Source: Hydrogenophaga sp. IBVHS2
GTDB lineage: Bacteria; Pseudomonadota; Gammaproteobacteria; Burkholderiales; Burkholderiaceae_C
NCBI RefSeq assembly: GCF_002127215.1
Contig: NZ_NFUT01000002.1
Coordinates: 62,001 to 126,000 of the forward strand
Length of the DNA stretch: 64,000 nt
Direction: 5' to 3'
Below, piece by piece: positions 19,788 through 29,023 of this stretch. Made by a program: the position numbers and the translations under genes. Position 1 is the first letter of the stretch. Each line of letters starts with the position of its first letter. The notes below the pieces were generated by a model, which was not told the DNA's origin, did no database searches, and worked only from the letters and a program-made list of their open reading frames with translations.

Positions 19788-20460
19788 GGTCGTGCTGCAG
19801 CCGGTAGCCGCGCCCGCGCTCGGTGTGGATCAGGGCATGCGGCGCCAGCTTGCGGCGGATGCGCCCGATCAGCACGTCCAGGCTGTTGGAGTCCGGGTCG
19901 AGATCGCGGGCATAGACATGGCGGATCAGGTCCTCACGGGTCACCAGCGCACCGGCGCGGGTGATCAGGTGGGCCAGGATGCGCTGCTCCTGCGCGGTCA
20001 GCGTCAGTGGCTGGCCGTCCAGGCTGAAGGTGGCGGCCACGGTGTCGTAGCCCAGCGGGCCCTGGTGCACCACCGGGCGGGGCAGGCCGACCTGGCGGCG
20101 CTGCAGCACCCGCAGCCGGGTGACCACCTCCTCCATCAGGAAGGGTTTGGTGAGGTAGTCGTCGGCGCCGGCCTGGAAGGCTTCCAGCTTGTCGCTCCAG
20201 CGCCCGCGGGCGGTCAGCACCAGCACCGAGAAGCTGCGGCCCCGCGCCCGCCACTGGCGCAGCACCGACAGGCCGTCCAGCCCCGGCAGGCCCAGGTCGA
20301 GCACCGCCACATCCACCGCGCCCGGCGTGCCCGGGTCCTGCGCCTGGCGCACGGCCGAGGGGCCGTCGTGGCAATGTTCCACCACCATGCCTTCACGGAC
20401 CATGGCGTCGCTCATGCCGCGCGCCAGCGCGAGATCGTCTTCGACCAGCAGGACTTTCAT
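19765..20460 (-). CDS. OmpR/PhoB-family response regulator
   Basis: A 231-residue regulator. The receiver domain covers residues 1-115: acidic pocket VEDD, phospho-acceptor Asp in VAVLDLGLPGLDG, switch Thr in VLVLTARG, and Lys in DDYLTKPF. The winged-helix output domain (about residues 128-220) has RILAHLITRAGALVTREDL and SLDVLIGRIRRKL. Its start overlaps the upstream PepSY gene's stop by four bases and its end overlaps the kinase gene, so the three form one tightly coupled operon. Confidence 0.95.
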   Translation of the reverse strand: MKVLLVEDDLALARGMSDAMVREGMVVEHCHDGPSAVRQAQDPGTPGAVDVAVLDLGLPGLDGLSVLRQWRARGRSFSVLVLTARGRWSDKLEAFQAGADDYLTKPFLMEEVVTRLRVLQRRQVGLPRPVVHQGPLGYDTVAATFSLDGQPLTLTAQEQRILAHLITRAGALVTREDLIRHVYARDLDPDSNSLDVLIGRIRRKLAPHALIHTERGRGYRLQHDHAGTAPD

Positions 20461-21161
20461 CGGCGGGGTTCGGTGTCGTTGATCACCTGGCCGGTGGTGG
20501 CGTCCACCAGCAGGCTCAGGCGGCGGCCCTGCGCGTTGAGCAGGGCCATGTCGTAGTACAGGCGGCCTGCGGGTTCGCGGCGCAGTTCCAGTTCGGTCAC
20601 GCGGGCGGCGTAGCGCGCCTCCAGCGGCTCCAGCAGGTTGACCAGGGGCATCAGCTTGCCGACCGCGCTGCGGTCGGGCACCGGCAGATCCAGCACCGCA
20701 CCGCTGTAGGCGTCCAGACGCAGCACCTGCCGCTGGCCCCCGGGCGGCAGCAGCCGGACCTCGTAGACCGCCCGCTGGTCGGGCGCGGATTCGAGCTCGA
20801 TCTCCAGCACGGTGGTGCCGCGCAGCGCGTCGGCCCGGCGCAGCAGTTCGGTGATCGACAGCACCCCGGCCGGCCGCCGTGCCGGTGCGGCCACCTCCTG
20901 CCCGGTCACGGCGTCCACATGCACCTCGGTGCGCGAACCGTCCTTCTGCATCAGGCGCAACAGGTACCAGCGCTGGCCGGCCGGCCCGGGCACCAGCTGA
21001 ACGTCCAGCAGACGCCCGGGGTGGCTGGCCTGCACCGACTGCAGGATGTCGGCCAGCGGCTTGAGGCGCCCGGCCTCCACGTCGCGCCGCACCAGGTCCT
21101 GCTCGCCGGCCAGGGCCGCGGCGCAGGCCAGGGAGAGAAGCAGGCTGATCGGTCGGCTCAT
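20457..21161 (-). CDS. Exported PepSY-domain protein, first gene of a two-component operon
   Basis: A 234-residue protein with an N-terminal signal peptide (MSRPISLLLSLACAAALAG). Three successive copies of a PepSY-like beta unit can be seen. They end in HVDAVTGQEV (about residue 90), RLDAYSGAVLD (about 160) and LVDATTGQVIND (about 225), each preceded by a strand pair of the form Y-x-L/V-R-L. PepSY proteins in such operons usually act in the periplasm and often modulate sensor kinases. It starts the PepSY-regulator-kinase operon and is divergent from the TonB-dependent receptor. The partner is inferred. Confidence 0.85.
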   Translation of the reverse strand: MSRPISLLLSLACAAALAGEQDLVRRDVEAGRLKPLADILQSVQASHPGRLLDVQLVPGPAGQRWYLLRLMQKDGSRTEVHVDAVTGQEVAAPARRPAGVLSITELLRRADALRGTTVLEIELESAPDQRAVYEVRLLPPGGQRQVLRLDAYSGAVLDLPVPDRSAVGKLMPLVNLLEPLEARYAARVTELELRREPAGRLYYDMALLNAQGRRLSLLVDATTGQVINDTEPRR

Positions 21162-21271
21162 GGGCCCAAGAATACCGGGCGGGGTGGTGCTCGTCGGGCC
21201 ACCGGGGCTGGGGATGTCCCTAGGGAGCCGCCCGGAAATCGGTGAAATGTTAAATCTGGATTAATAATATA

Positions 21272-21290
21272 GATGCGAACGATTCGCATC
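21272..21290 (+). promoter_or_regulatory. Fur-box-like palindrome upstream of TonB receptor
   Basis: The 19-mer GATGCGAACGATTCGCATC has perfect 8-base arms around CGA and closely resembles betaproteobacterial Fur sites of the form TGCGAATGATTCGCA. It lies 26 bases before the receptor ATG. A possible -10 TAATAT (21265-21270), with a weak -35 TGAAAT (21243-21248), sits just upstream, so bound Fur would cover the transcription start. Confidence 0.75.
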
Positions 21291-21315
21291 ACGCTTATTA
21301 TTCATCAGGGATACC

Positions 21316-23541
21316 ATGACATCGTCCATTGCTTTTTCCTCGGCGGCGTTGCGCCACCTGCGACCCCGTGCCATCGCCCTGGCCGCCGCCAGCCTGGCCG
21401 GTTCGGCCTTGGCCCAGACCGCCAGTTCCCCCTCTGTTGCCGCTGCGGCGGGTGCCGTGCTCGACGAGGTCCGGGTGATCGACTTCCGCGGCCAGCAGAT
21501 GGACAGCATCAAATACACGCGCGACCTCAAGGACACGCCGCGCATCATCAGCGTGCTGCCCAGCGACCTGCTGGAAGAGCAGAACGTCACCTCCATCAAG
21601 GACGCGCTGCGCAACATCCCGGGCATCAGCCTGCAGGCCGGGGAGGGCAACCCGCCCGGTGGCGACCAGCTCAAGATCCGGGGCTTCAACGCCCGTGACG
21701 ATCTGAATGTGAATGGCACGCGCGACCTGGGCAACTACTTCCGCGATCCGTTCTACATCGACCAGCTCGAGGTGGTGAAGGGCCCGAATTCGGCCTTCTC
21801 TGGCCGGGGGTCGGCCGGCGGCACCATCAACTTCGTCACGAAGAAACCCGGGCTGGAAGCCTTCAACCGCGCCGAGGTGAGTGTGGGCACCGACAGCTAT
21901 TTCCGCGCCACCGCCGACCTGAACCGTCCACTTGACGACAACAGCGCGGTGCGCATCAACCTCATGCGCCACCAGAGCGACAAGCCAGGACGGGACGTGG
22001 CCGAGGAGAGCCGCTACGGCCTGTACGCCGCCTACACCTGGGGCTTCAAGGGCCCGACGCAGATCACGGTCGATTTCCTGCACACCCGCCAGGACGATCT
22101 GCCTGATGCTGGCCTGCCGCTGGACCGCACCAACGTGCTGGGCAACGGCGGCGTGCTGCCGCCAGGGCTGGATTTCGACAATTTCTACGGCCACCTGGAC
22201 GACTACAAGAAGGTCGAGGTCAACCAGGTGGGCCTGTCGGTGCAGCACAGCTTCGGCAACGGTCTGGTGCTGCGCAACCAGACCCGCATCAGCCAGGTCG
22301 AGAACGACTCCATCACGTCGTCACCGCGCATCGTCAATGCCACCACCGCGCGGGGCGACACCAAGCCGCGCGACCAGACCGACCAGGGCTTCAACAACCA
22401 GACCGACCTGCTGTGGAGCTTTGCCACCGGCACGGTACAGCACGACCTGGTGACCGGTGTGGAGGTGGCGCGTTACACCTACGAGAACCGCCGCCGCCGC
22501 GACACCCAGGGCCCCAGCACCTCGCTCTACAACCCGGCGCTGCGGGTGCTGGGCGCGGCCACGCCGGTGTACGACGGCACGGTCTACAGCTTCCGGACCG
22601 AGGAGGTCGGCATCTATGCGCTGGACACCATGAAGCTGTCCGACCGCTGGGAGTTCAGCCTGGGCGGCCGTTGGGACAGCGTGCGCGCCGAGGCCAACCG
22701 GCGCGGTTTCACCGGCGCCCTGGCCGTCAACAACACCGACCATGTGCGCAAGGACACCGAGTTCAGCTGGAGCACAGGCCTGGTCTACAAGCTGCGGCCC
22801 GACACCTCGCTGTACGCGGCCTACGGCAATGCCTACAACATCTCGGGCAGCTTCGACCGCAACCAGGTGCAGCTGGCCGGCGGCGGTGCCACCGAGGCGG
22901 TGGTCGGCCCGACCTTCAACACCCCGCCGGAGAAGGTGCAGGCCATCGAACTGGGCGCCAAATGGGACATCGGCTCCGACCTCGACCTCAACATGGCGGT
23001 GTTCCGCACCGAGACCAGCGAAGGCCGCTTCCCGGCCGCCGTCCCGGGTGCGGTGACCATTCCCAATGTGAAGTACCACATCAACGGTTTCGAGGTGCTG
23101 GCCGCCGGCAACCTGAGCAAGCGCTGGAAGCTCTACGGCGGCTATACCTACCTCGACTCGAAAGTGACCGCCGCACCGACCAATCCGTTTGCCGTGGGGC
23201 AGGGCCTGGGCGGCACGCCGCAGCACACCTTCAACCTGTTCACCACCTACGACGTCACACCGCAGTGGACACTGGGTGGCGGTCTGCAGCATGTGTCGGA
23301 GCAGACCAGCGGCGTGGAGCCCTCGCCGCCGGCGGGCAATGCCAACCGGGTGGTGCGCATACCGGCCTATACCGTGGCCGACCTGTACGCCACCTACAAG
23401 TTCTCGCCCAAGACCCAGGTGCGGCTCAACCTGTTCAATGCCTTCGACAAGCGCTACATCCAGCAGCTGGCCGAGGGCGGCGGGCAGGGCATTCCCGGCC
23501 CGGGGCGGCAGTTCATCGTGACCCTGCGTCACGACTTCTGA
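21316..23541 (+). CDS. TonB-dependent siderophore receptor (catecholate/Fiu-like)
   Basis: A 741-residue outer-membrane receptor that imports ferric siderophores using TonB energy. The signal peptide ends near SALAQ (about residue 33). The plug domain (about residues 50-190) shows RIISVLPSDLLEEQNVTSIKDAL, QLKIRGFNARDD, FYIDQLEVVKGP and AGGTINFVTKKP. A 22-strand barrel ends in the C-terminal aromatic residue (VTLRHDF). A typical TonB box is not obvious; the segment VLDEVRVID near residue 48 occupies its place. The Fur-like box upstream and the PiuC gene eight bases downstream place it in an iron-starvation module. Confidence 0.95.
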   Translation: MTSSIAFSSAALRHLRPRAIALAAASLAGSALAQTASSPSVAAAAGAVLDEVRVIDFRGQQMDSIKYTRDLKDTPRIISVLPSDLLEEQNVTSIKDALRNIPGISLQAGEGNPPGGDQLKIRGFNARDDLNVNGTRDLGNYFRDPFYIDQLEVVKGPNSAFSGRGSAGGTINFVTKKPGLEAFNRAEVSVGTDSYFRATADLNRPLDDNSAVRINLMRHQSDKPGRDVAEESRYGLYAAYTWGFKGPTQITVDFLHTRQDDLPDAGLPLDRTNVLGNGGVLPPGLDFDNFYGHLDDYKKVEVNQVGLSVQHSFGNGLVLRNQTRISQVENDSITSSPRIVNATTARGDTKPRDQTDQGFNNQTDLLWSFATGTVQHDLVTGVEVARYTYENRRRRDTQGPSTSLYNPALRVLGAATPVYDGTVYSFRTEEVGIYALDTMKLSDRWEFSLGGRWDSVRAEANRRGFTGALAVNNTDHVRKDTEFSWSTGLVYKLRPDTSLYAAYGNAYNISGSFDRNQVQLAGGGATEAVVGPTFNTPPEKVQAIELGAKWDIGSDLDLNMAVFRTETSEGRFPAAVPGAVTIPNVKYHINGFEVLAAGNLSKRWKLYGGYTYLDSKVTAAPTNPFAVGQGLGGTPQHTFNLFTTYDVTPQWTLGGGLQHVSEQTSGVEPSPPAGNANRVVRIPAYTVADLYATYKFSPKTQVRLNLFNAFDKRYIQQLAEGGGQGIPGPGRQFIVTLRHDF

Positions 23542-23549
23542 GGCCGACC

Positions 23550-24230
23550 ATGCTGGTGAGCTTCGACGCCATCCTGTCGGCGGACGAACTGGCGGCGGTG
23601 CGCGCGCTGCTGGCCCAGGCGCCCTGGGCCAGCGGCCTGAGTGCAGGGCCGCAGGCGCTCGCGGCCAAACGCAACCAGCAGCTGCCCGAGGACTTCGGGC
23701 CGCTGCCGGACCTGCGGCGCATGGTCATGCGGGCGCTCAACCGCTCGCCGCTGCTGCTGTCGGCTGCGCTGCCGAACAAGGTGGTGCCGCCGCAGTTCAA
23801 CCGCTACACACCCGAGCACAGCCACTACGGCTGGCACACCGACAGCACGCTGCGCTACCTGCCCGACGGCAGCAGCCTGCGCACCGACATTTCGGCCACC
23901 CTCTTCCTGAGCGATCCGGCCGATTACGACGGTGGCGAACTGCACATTGAAGACACGTATGGCAGCCATCGCGTCAAGCTGCCGGCCGGCAGCCTGGTCA
24001 TCTATCCGTCCGGGTCGATCCACGAGGTCACGCCGGTCACGCGCGGTGAGCGCCTGGCCTGCTACCTGTTCCTGCAGAGCGCGGTCAAGGACACCGAATG
24101 CCGCCGCCACCTGTGGGAGATGGACCAGGCCTTGATGGAGCTGCGCCAGCGCCACGGCGAGGCCGACCCCGCCCTGGTACGCCTGACCGGGCTCTACAAC
24201 AACCTGGTGCGGCGCTGGTCGGAATGCTGA
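23550..24230 (+). CDS. Fe(II)/2-oxoglutarate dioxygenase, PiuC/PKHD-hydroxylase family
   Basis: A 226-residue member of the PiuC (YbiX) family, the usual length. Iron ligands are visible as H96 and D98 in YGWHTDS and H158 in SGSIHEV; R168 (RGERLA) is the likely 2-oxoglutarate anchor. The N-terminal half has the family motif KVVPPQFNRYTPEHSHYGWH. Such genes follow TonB siderophore receptors and are Fur-regulated; a role in handling or modifying siderophores is suspected but the substrate is not established. It is probably co-transcribed with the receptor. Its stop abuts the stop of the converging kinase gene. Confidence 0.93.
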   Translation: MLVSFDAILSADELAAVRALLAQAPWASGLSAGPQALAAKRNQQLPEDFGPLPDLRRMVMRALNRSPLLLSAALPNKVVPPQFNRYTPEHSHYGWHTDSTLRYLPDGSSLRTDISATLFLSDPADYDGGELHIEDTYGSHRVKLPAGSLVIYPSGSIHEVTPVTRGERLACYLFLQSAVKDTECRRHLWEMDQALMELRQRHGEADPALVRLTGLYNNLVRRWSEC

Positions 24231-26216
24231 TCAGCCCGGCGCATGGCGGCCGGCCAGGCCGGCGATCAGGCCGGCCAGTTCGCGGCTGGTGTCGGGCTTC
24301 TCGATCACATGGTCGATGCCGGCGGCCCGCGCCTGATCGCGCAGCTCGTCGGTGACGTGGCCGGACGTCAGGATGATGGGCAGCCGTGCATCCAGGGTGC
24401 GGATGGCCCGCGCCAGCGAGATGCCCGACATCTGCGGCATGTTGTAGTCCAGGATGACCACGTCGGGCCGCCGCTGCGGCTCGCGCAACCGGTCGATGGC
24501 TTCCTGCGGGTTGTCCATCGACTCCACCACATAGCCCTGGCGGGCCAGCATGCGCGACATGACCGAGATCAGCGCCTCATCGTCGTCCACGTACAGCAGG
24601 GTGTGGCTGTGCGCGCCGGGCCGCAGCGGGGCGGCGGCCGGGTCGTCGGGCACCGCCGGACGTTCGGTGGTGGCCGGCAGCCAGAGCGTGAAGCTGGTGC
24701 CCTCGCCCGGGCGCGACCGCAGCTGCAGGCAGGCGGCATGTTCCATGAGCACGCCGTGCACCACCGACAGGCCCAGCCCCGAGCCCTGACCGGTCGGCTT
24801 GGTGGAATAGAACGGTTCGAACAGCCGGCCGACCGCCGACGGGTCGATGCCATGACCGTTGTCGTGCACCTCCACCTTCAGGCCCGGTCGCAGGGTCCGA
24901 TCGGACGGCGCCATCACCTCCACGCTGCCGTCCGCAAGGCCGGGGGGACCTGCGCAGGCGGTGGCCGCCACCACCACCTCGGCGCCGTCCCGGCCCTGGA
25001 CCGCCTGGATGGCATTGGTCACCAGGTTCAGGAACACCTGGGCCAGCTGGGTGGCATTGCCCATCACCGACGGCAGCTCGGGCGGCACCGAAAAGCGCAG
25101 CTGCACACCGGCGGGCAGCGTGGAGCGCAGGATGCCGTGGGTCTCGCGCAGCACCTCGCCGGGGTCCAGCGCCGCACGCCCCTGGGCCTGCCGGCGCGCA
25201 AAGGTGAGGATCTGCTGCACCAGCGAGCGGGCGCGCCGCGCCGCCTTGCGGATCTCGGTCAGGCTGACATGCGCCGGGGAGTCGGCAGGCACGTCGCCCA
25301 GCGCCAGTTCGGTGTTGCCCAGGATGGCGGCCACGATGTTGTTGAAGTCGTGCGCGATGCCGCCGGCCAGCGTGCCCAGCGCCTCCATCTTCTGGGCCTG
25401 CTGCAGCTGTTCGGTCAGGGCCCGCTGCGTGGCCTCGGCCGCCAGCCGCTCCGACAGGTCGAAGTCGATGCAGAAGAACATCGGGGCCTGACCCGGCACC
25501 TCCACCAGCACATGGCCGGAATGCACGTGCACCGGCGAGCCGTCCCGGTTGCGCAGCGTGAGTGTCTCGCTGGGGATGGCCTGGCCGGTGCGCAGCATGG
25601 TGTCCACCGCCTGCACCACCAGGGGCTGCATGGCCTCGGGAATGATCAGGTCGAGCAGGCTGCTGCCCACCGCCTCGGCCCTGCTGTAGCCGTACAGGCG
25701 CTCGGAGGCGCTGTTCCAGAAGCGGCAGACCAGCTGGCTGTCGTAGCCCTGCACCGCGACGTTCGGAATGCCCTCGATCAGCTGGCTCAGCCGGTCTTCG
25801 CTCTCGCGCAGCCGTTCCCGGGCCACCAGGTTGTCGGTCTGGTCCACCACGAACACATGCCAGATGATGTCGCCGCCCGGCGCCCGCTGCACCCGCCCCA
25901 GCCCGTGCAGCCATTTGCGCCGCCCCGACGGGGTGCAGATGCGCCATTGCCAGTCCCAGTCCCGCCCGGTGGCCACGCATTCGTCGATGCTGAGCTTCAT
26001 GGCCGGCATGTCGGCCGGGTCCACCATGGCCCACAGCGAGCTCATGTCGGCATCGAGCTCTTCGAGCGACTTTTCCCAGATGTCCGCGCACCCGCGCGAC
26101 ATGTATTCCAGCCGCCGCCGGCCGTCGGGGCTGGTGCGGGAGCGGAAGAAGGCTCCTGGCAGGTGGTCGGCAAAAGAGCCGAAGGCGCCGGGGTCGGCGC
26201 CAAGGAAGGCGGACAC
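24231..26216 (-). CDS. Hybrid sensor histidine kinase: PAS-PAS-kinase-receiver
   Basis: A 661-residue cytoplasmic hybrid kinase with no clear membrane segments. PAS domains cover about residues 15-130 and 140-260. The phospho-acceptor H-box is GTLAGGIAHDFNNIVAAIL. The ATPase domain has NLVTNAIQAVQ, HDNGHGID and GSGLGLSVVHGV. A C-terminal receiver (about residues 535-655) has YVDDDEA, the acceptor Asp in VVILDYNMPQMSG, TSGH and EKP. The H-box and receiver resemble the CckA/NtrB-like group. No separate regulator or phosphotransfer gene is adjacent, so its output is unknown. Confidence 0.92.
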   Translation of the reverse strand: MSAFLGADPGAFGSFADHLPGAFFRSRTSPDGRRRLEYMSRGCADIWEKSLEELDADMSSLWAMVDPADMPAMKLSIDECVATGRDWDWQWRICTPSGRRKWLHGLGRVQRAPGGDIIWHVFVVDQTDNLVARERLRESEDRLSQLIEGIPNVAVQGYDSQLVCRFWNSASERLYGYSRAEAVGSSLLDLIIPEAMQPLVVQAVDTMLRTGQAIPSETLTLRNRDGSPVHVHSGHVLVEVPGQAPMFFCIDFDLSERLAAEATQRALTEQLQQAQKMEALGTLAGGIAHDFNNIVAAILGNTELALGDVPADSPAHVSLTEIRKAARRARSLVQQILTFARRQAQGRAALDPGEVLRETHGILRSTLPAGVQLRFSVPPELPSVMGNATQLAQVFLNLVTNAIQAVQGRDGAEVVVAATACAGPPGLADGSVEVMAPSDRTLRPGLKVEVHDNGHGIDPSAVGRLFEPFYSTKPTGQGSGLGLSVVHGVLMEHAACLQLRSRPGEGTSFTLWLPATTERPAVPDDPAAAPLRPGAHSHTLLYVDDDEALISVMSRMLARQGYVVESMDNPQEAIDRLREPQRRPDVVILDYNMPQMSGISLARAIRTLDARLPIILTSGHVTDELRDQARAAGIDHVIEKPDTSRELAGLIAGLAGRHAPG

Positions 26217-26419
26217 ATCGTCCTCTCTGCGCCGGTGGGGCGCCTGGCGGCACGTCGATTCATTGTGTTACAGATGGGGGCGCCTGAACGTGGGATGTCC
26301 CGGTGTTTTCGGCGGTTTTTATCGGCCTGGGGGCCGGGCGGCATGGGCTACCCGGTCGGGTGTTACATTGCCCGGCTTCGCCGGGCGCACGGCCGCCCGG
26401 CGCTTCCTCCCGCACACCC
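26217..26419. promoter_or_regulatory. Divergent region between hybrid kinase and nucleoside ABC importer
   Basis: 203 bases without a gene. The best-defined structure is the hairpin GCCCGGC-TTC-GCCGGGC at 26370-26386, about 34 bases before the importer's ATG, without a U-run. I see no recognisable purine riboswitch core and no clear sigma-70 promoter. Confidence 0.4.
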
Positions 26420-27976
26420 ATGACACCGCACAACCCTGTTCCGCGCCTGCGGCTTGACGGCATCACCAAGCGTTACCCCGGCGTGGTGGCCAACGACGGC
26501 GTGGCCCTGACCGTGCAGCCCGGCGAGATCCATGCCGTGCTGGGCGAGAACGGCGCCGGCAAGTCCACCCTCATGAAGATCATCTACGGCGCGGTCAAGC
26601 CCGACGCCGGTCAGGTGCTGTTCAACGGCCAGCCGGTGCAGGTGCGCAACCCGCAGGAAGCGCGTGCGCTGGGCATCAGCATGGTGTTCCAGCACTTCAG
26701 CCTGTTCGAGACGCTGACCGTGGCCGAAAACGTCTGGCTGGGCCTGGATCGCAGCCTCACGCTGGCCGAGGTGACCGCCAGCATCGCGGCCAAGGCGGCC
26801 GAATACGGGCTGGACATCGATCCCGAGCGCCCGGTGCACACGCTGTCGGTGGGCGAGATGCAGCGGGTGGAGATCATCCGCGCGCTGCTGGGCCGCCCGC
26901 AGCTGCTCATCCTGGACGAGCCCACGTCGGTGCTCACGCCGCAGGCGGTGGAGCGCCTGTTCGAGGTGCTGCGCCAGCTCGCGGCGCAGGGCTGCAGCAT
27001 CCTCTACATCAGCCACAAGCTGCACGAGATCCGCAGCCTGTGCACCGCCTGCACCGTGCTGCGGGGCGGCCGCGTGAGCGGCACCTGCGACCCGCGCACC
27101 GAGAGCAACGCGTCGCTCTCCCGCCTGATGATCGGTGCCGAGCCGCCGCCGCTGGAGGCCCACCCCGCCACCCCGGGTGCGCCGGTGCTGCAGGTGCAGG
27201 GCCTGAGCCTGCCGTGCAGCGATCCGTTCGGCACCCCGCTGGGCGCCATCGCCCTGCAGGTGCGCGCCGGGGAGGTGCTGGGCCTGGCGGGCGTGTCCGG
27301 CAACGGCCAGCGCGAGCTGCTGATGGCGCTGTCGGGCGAGGACACCCGGGCGCCGGCCGGCAGCATCCGCCTGGCGGGCCGGGACGTGTCGGCCCTGGGG
27401 CCGCAGCAACGTCGGGCCCTGGGCCTGCATTTCGTGCCCGAGGAACGGCTGGGCCGGGGTGCCGTGCCCACCCTGTCGCTGGCCCACAACCTGCTGCTGT
27501 CCCGCAGCGAGGCGGTCGGGCCCCTGGGCTGGCTGAACGTGGGCGCCCTGCGGCGCCAGGCGGCCGATCTGATCGGTCGTTACCAGGTCAAGGCCCATGG
27601 CCCGGACGCCGCGGCGCGTTCGCTGTCCGGCGGCAACCTGCAGAAGTTCATCGTCGGGCGCGAGATCGAGGCGCTGCGTGCGCGCGATGGCGCCCGGCTG
27701 CTCATCGTCAGCCAGCCCACCTGGGGCGTGGACGTGGGCGCGGCGGCCCAGATCCGTGCCGCCATCCTGGCCCTGCGCGATGCCGGCTGCGCCGTGCTGC
27801 TGGTCAGCGAGGAGCTCGACGAACTCTTCGAGATGGCCGACACCCTGCAGGTGCTGGCCAAGGGGCGGCTGTCGCCTCCGCTGTCCCGGGCCGAGGCCAC
27901 GGTGGAGCGCATCGGTGAATGGATGTCCGGCCTGTGGGACGGCGCGGCACAGGGGGTGGACCATGCTGCGGCTTGA
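26420..27976 (+). CDS. Nucleoside/BMP-type ABC transporter, double ATP-binding protein
   Basis: A 518-residue protein with two ABC domains, as in sugar and nucleoside (NupA/YufO-type) importers. Domain 1 (about residues 10-240) has Walker A GENGAGKST, signature LSVGEMQRVEIIRALL and Walker B LLILDEPTS. Domain 2 (about 260-500) has a degenerate Walker A GVSGNGQRE, signature LSGGNLQKFIVGRE and a weakened Walker B region LLIVSQPTWGVDVG, so only one site is probably fully catalytic. The ATG at 26420 starts MTPHNPVPRLRLDGITKRYPGV. It overlaps the next gene by 14 bases and heads a four-gene importer operon. Confidence 0.93.
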   Translation: MTPHNPVPRLRLDGITKRYPGVVANDGVALTVQPGEIHAVLGENGAGKSTLMKIIYGAVKPDAGQVLFNGQPVQVRNPQEARALGISMVFQHFSLFETLTVAENVWLGLDRSLTLAEVTASIAAKAAEYGLDIDPERPVHTLSVGEMQRVEIIRALLGRPQLLILDEPTSVLTPQAVERLFEVLRQLAAQGCSILYISHKLHEIRSLCTACTVLRGGRVSGTCDPRTESNASLSRLMIGAEPPPLEAHPATPGAPVLQVQGLSLPCSDPFGTPLGAIALQVRAGEVLGLAGVSGNGQRELLMALSGEDTRAPAGSIRLAGRDVSALGPQQRRALGLHFVPEERLGRGAVPTLSLAHNLLLSRSEAVGPLGWLNVGALRRQAADLIGRYQVKAHGPDAAARSLSGGNLQKFIVGREIEALRARDGARLLIVSQPTWGVDVGAAAQIRAAILALRDAGCAVLLVSEELDELFEMADTLQVLAKGRLSPPLSRAEATVERIGEWMSGLWDGAAQGVDHAAA

Positions 27977-29021
27977 ACCCCGTCCCCAGCCGTCGCGCTG
28001 GTGGAGCCTGGCCTCGCCGCTGCTGGCGCTGCTGATCACGGTCGTGATCGGCACCCTCCTGTTCTCGGCCCTGGGCAAGGACCCGGTGCGCGGCCTGCAG
28101 GTGTTCTTCGTGGAGCCGCTGCGCAACGCCTATGCCGTCTCCGAGCTGCTGGTCAAGGCCACGCCGCTGCTGATCATCGCGCTGGGCCTGGCGGTGTGCT
28201 TCCGCTCCAACGTGTGGAACATCGGTGCCGAGGGCCAGTACATCATCGGCGCGGTGCTCGCCAGCGGTGTGGCGCTGCAGGCCGGCCCGGGCACCGGCCC
28301 GTGGATCGTGGGGGCGGTGCTGCTGGCCGGCGTGCTGGGCGGCATGGTGTGGGCCGGCATCACCGCGCTGCTGCGCGACCGTTTCAGCGCCAACGAGATC
28401 CTGGTCAGCCTGATGCTGGTCTATGTGGCGGTGCAGGTGCTCAACTACCTGGTCTACGGCCCCTGGAAGGACCCGCAGGGCTACAACTTCCCGCAGACCA
28501 AGACCTTCGAGAAGGTGGCCCAGATGCCGCGCCTGATGGACGGCTCGCGGGTCAACATCGGCCTGCTCATGGCCCTGGCGGGGGTGGCGGCGGTCTGGGT
28601 CTTCCTGTTCCGCACCCGCGCCGGCTATGCCCAGACCGTGGGTGGTCTGGCACCGGCGGCGGCGCGTTACGCCGGCTTCTCGTCGCGCCGCGCGCTCTGG
28701 ACCGCGCTGCTGCTGTCCGGCGGTGCGGCCGGGCTGGCCGGCGCGCTGGAGGTGGCCGGCCCCATCGGCCAGCTCACCCCGTACGTGCCGGCCGGCTACG
28801 GCTTTGCGGCCATCATCGTGGCCTTCGTGGGGCGGCTGCACCCGGTGGGCATCGTGTTCTCGGCGCTGCTCATGAGCATGTTCTACATCGGCGGTGAACT
28901 GGCGCAGTCGCGCCTGGGCCTGCCCAAGTCCATCACCGGGGTGTTCCAGGGTCTGCTGCTGTTCTCGCTGCTGGCCTGCGACACCCTGGTGGCCTACCGC
29001 GTGCGTTTCGGAAAGGCCTGA
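27963..29021 (+). CDS. Nucleoside/BMP-type ABC transporter permease 1
   Basis: A 352-residue inner-membrane permease of the BPD_transp_2 family (NupB/YufP type) with about nine membrane helices. The family signature is seen in [19 protein letters not shown] and [18 protein letters not shown]. It forms the channel with permease 2, is driven by the double ATPase, and is fed by the BMP lipoprotein. Its ATG lies inside the end of the ATPase gene. The likely cargo is a purine nucleoside or base. Confidence 0.93.
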   Translation: MLRLEPRPQPSRWWSLASPLLALLITVVIGTLLFSALGKDPVRGLQVFFVEPLRNAYAVSELLVKATPLLIIALGLAVCFRSNVWNIGAEGQYIIGAVLASGVALQAGPGTGPWIVGAVLLAGVLGGMVWAGITALLRDRFSANEILVSLMLVYVAVQVLNYLVYGPWKDPQGYNFPQTKTFEKVAQMPRLMDGSRVNIGLLMALAGVAAVWVFLFRTRAGYAQTVGGLAPAAARYAGFSSRRALWTALLLSGGAAGLAGALEVAGPIGQLTPYVPAGYGFAAIIVAFVGRLHPVGIVFSALLMSMFYIGGELAQSRLGLPKSITGVFQGLLLFSLLACDTLVAYRVRFGKA

Positions 29022-29023
29022 CC

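Noticed and set aside
24228-24233. TGATCA at the abutting stops of piuC and the hybrid kinase gene as a binding site
   Set aside because: The palindrome is produced by two TGA stop codons back to back; no extended symmetry.
26217-26419. Purine riboswitch before the nucleoside importer
   Set aside because: No conserved three-way-junction core found; only a simple 7-bp hairpin is present.
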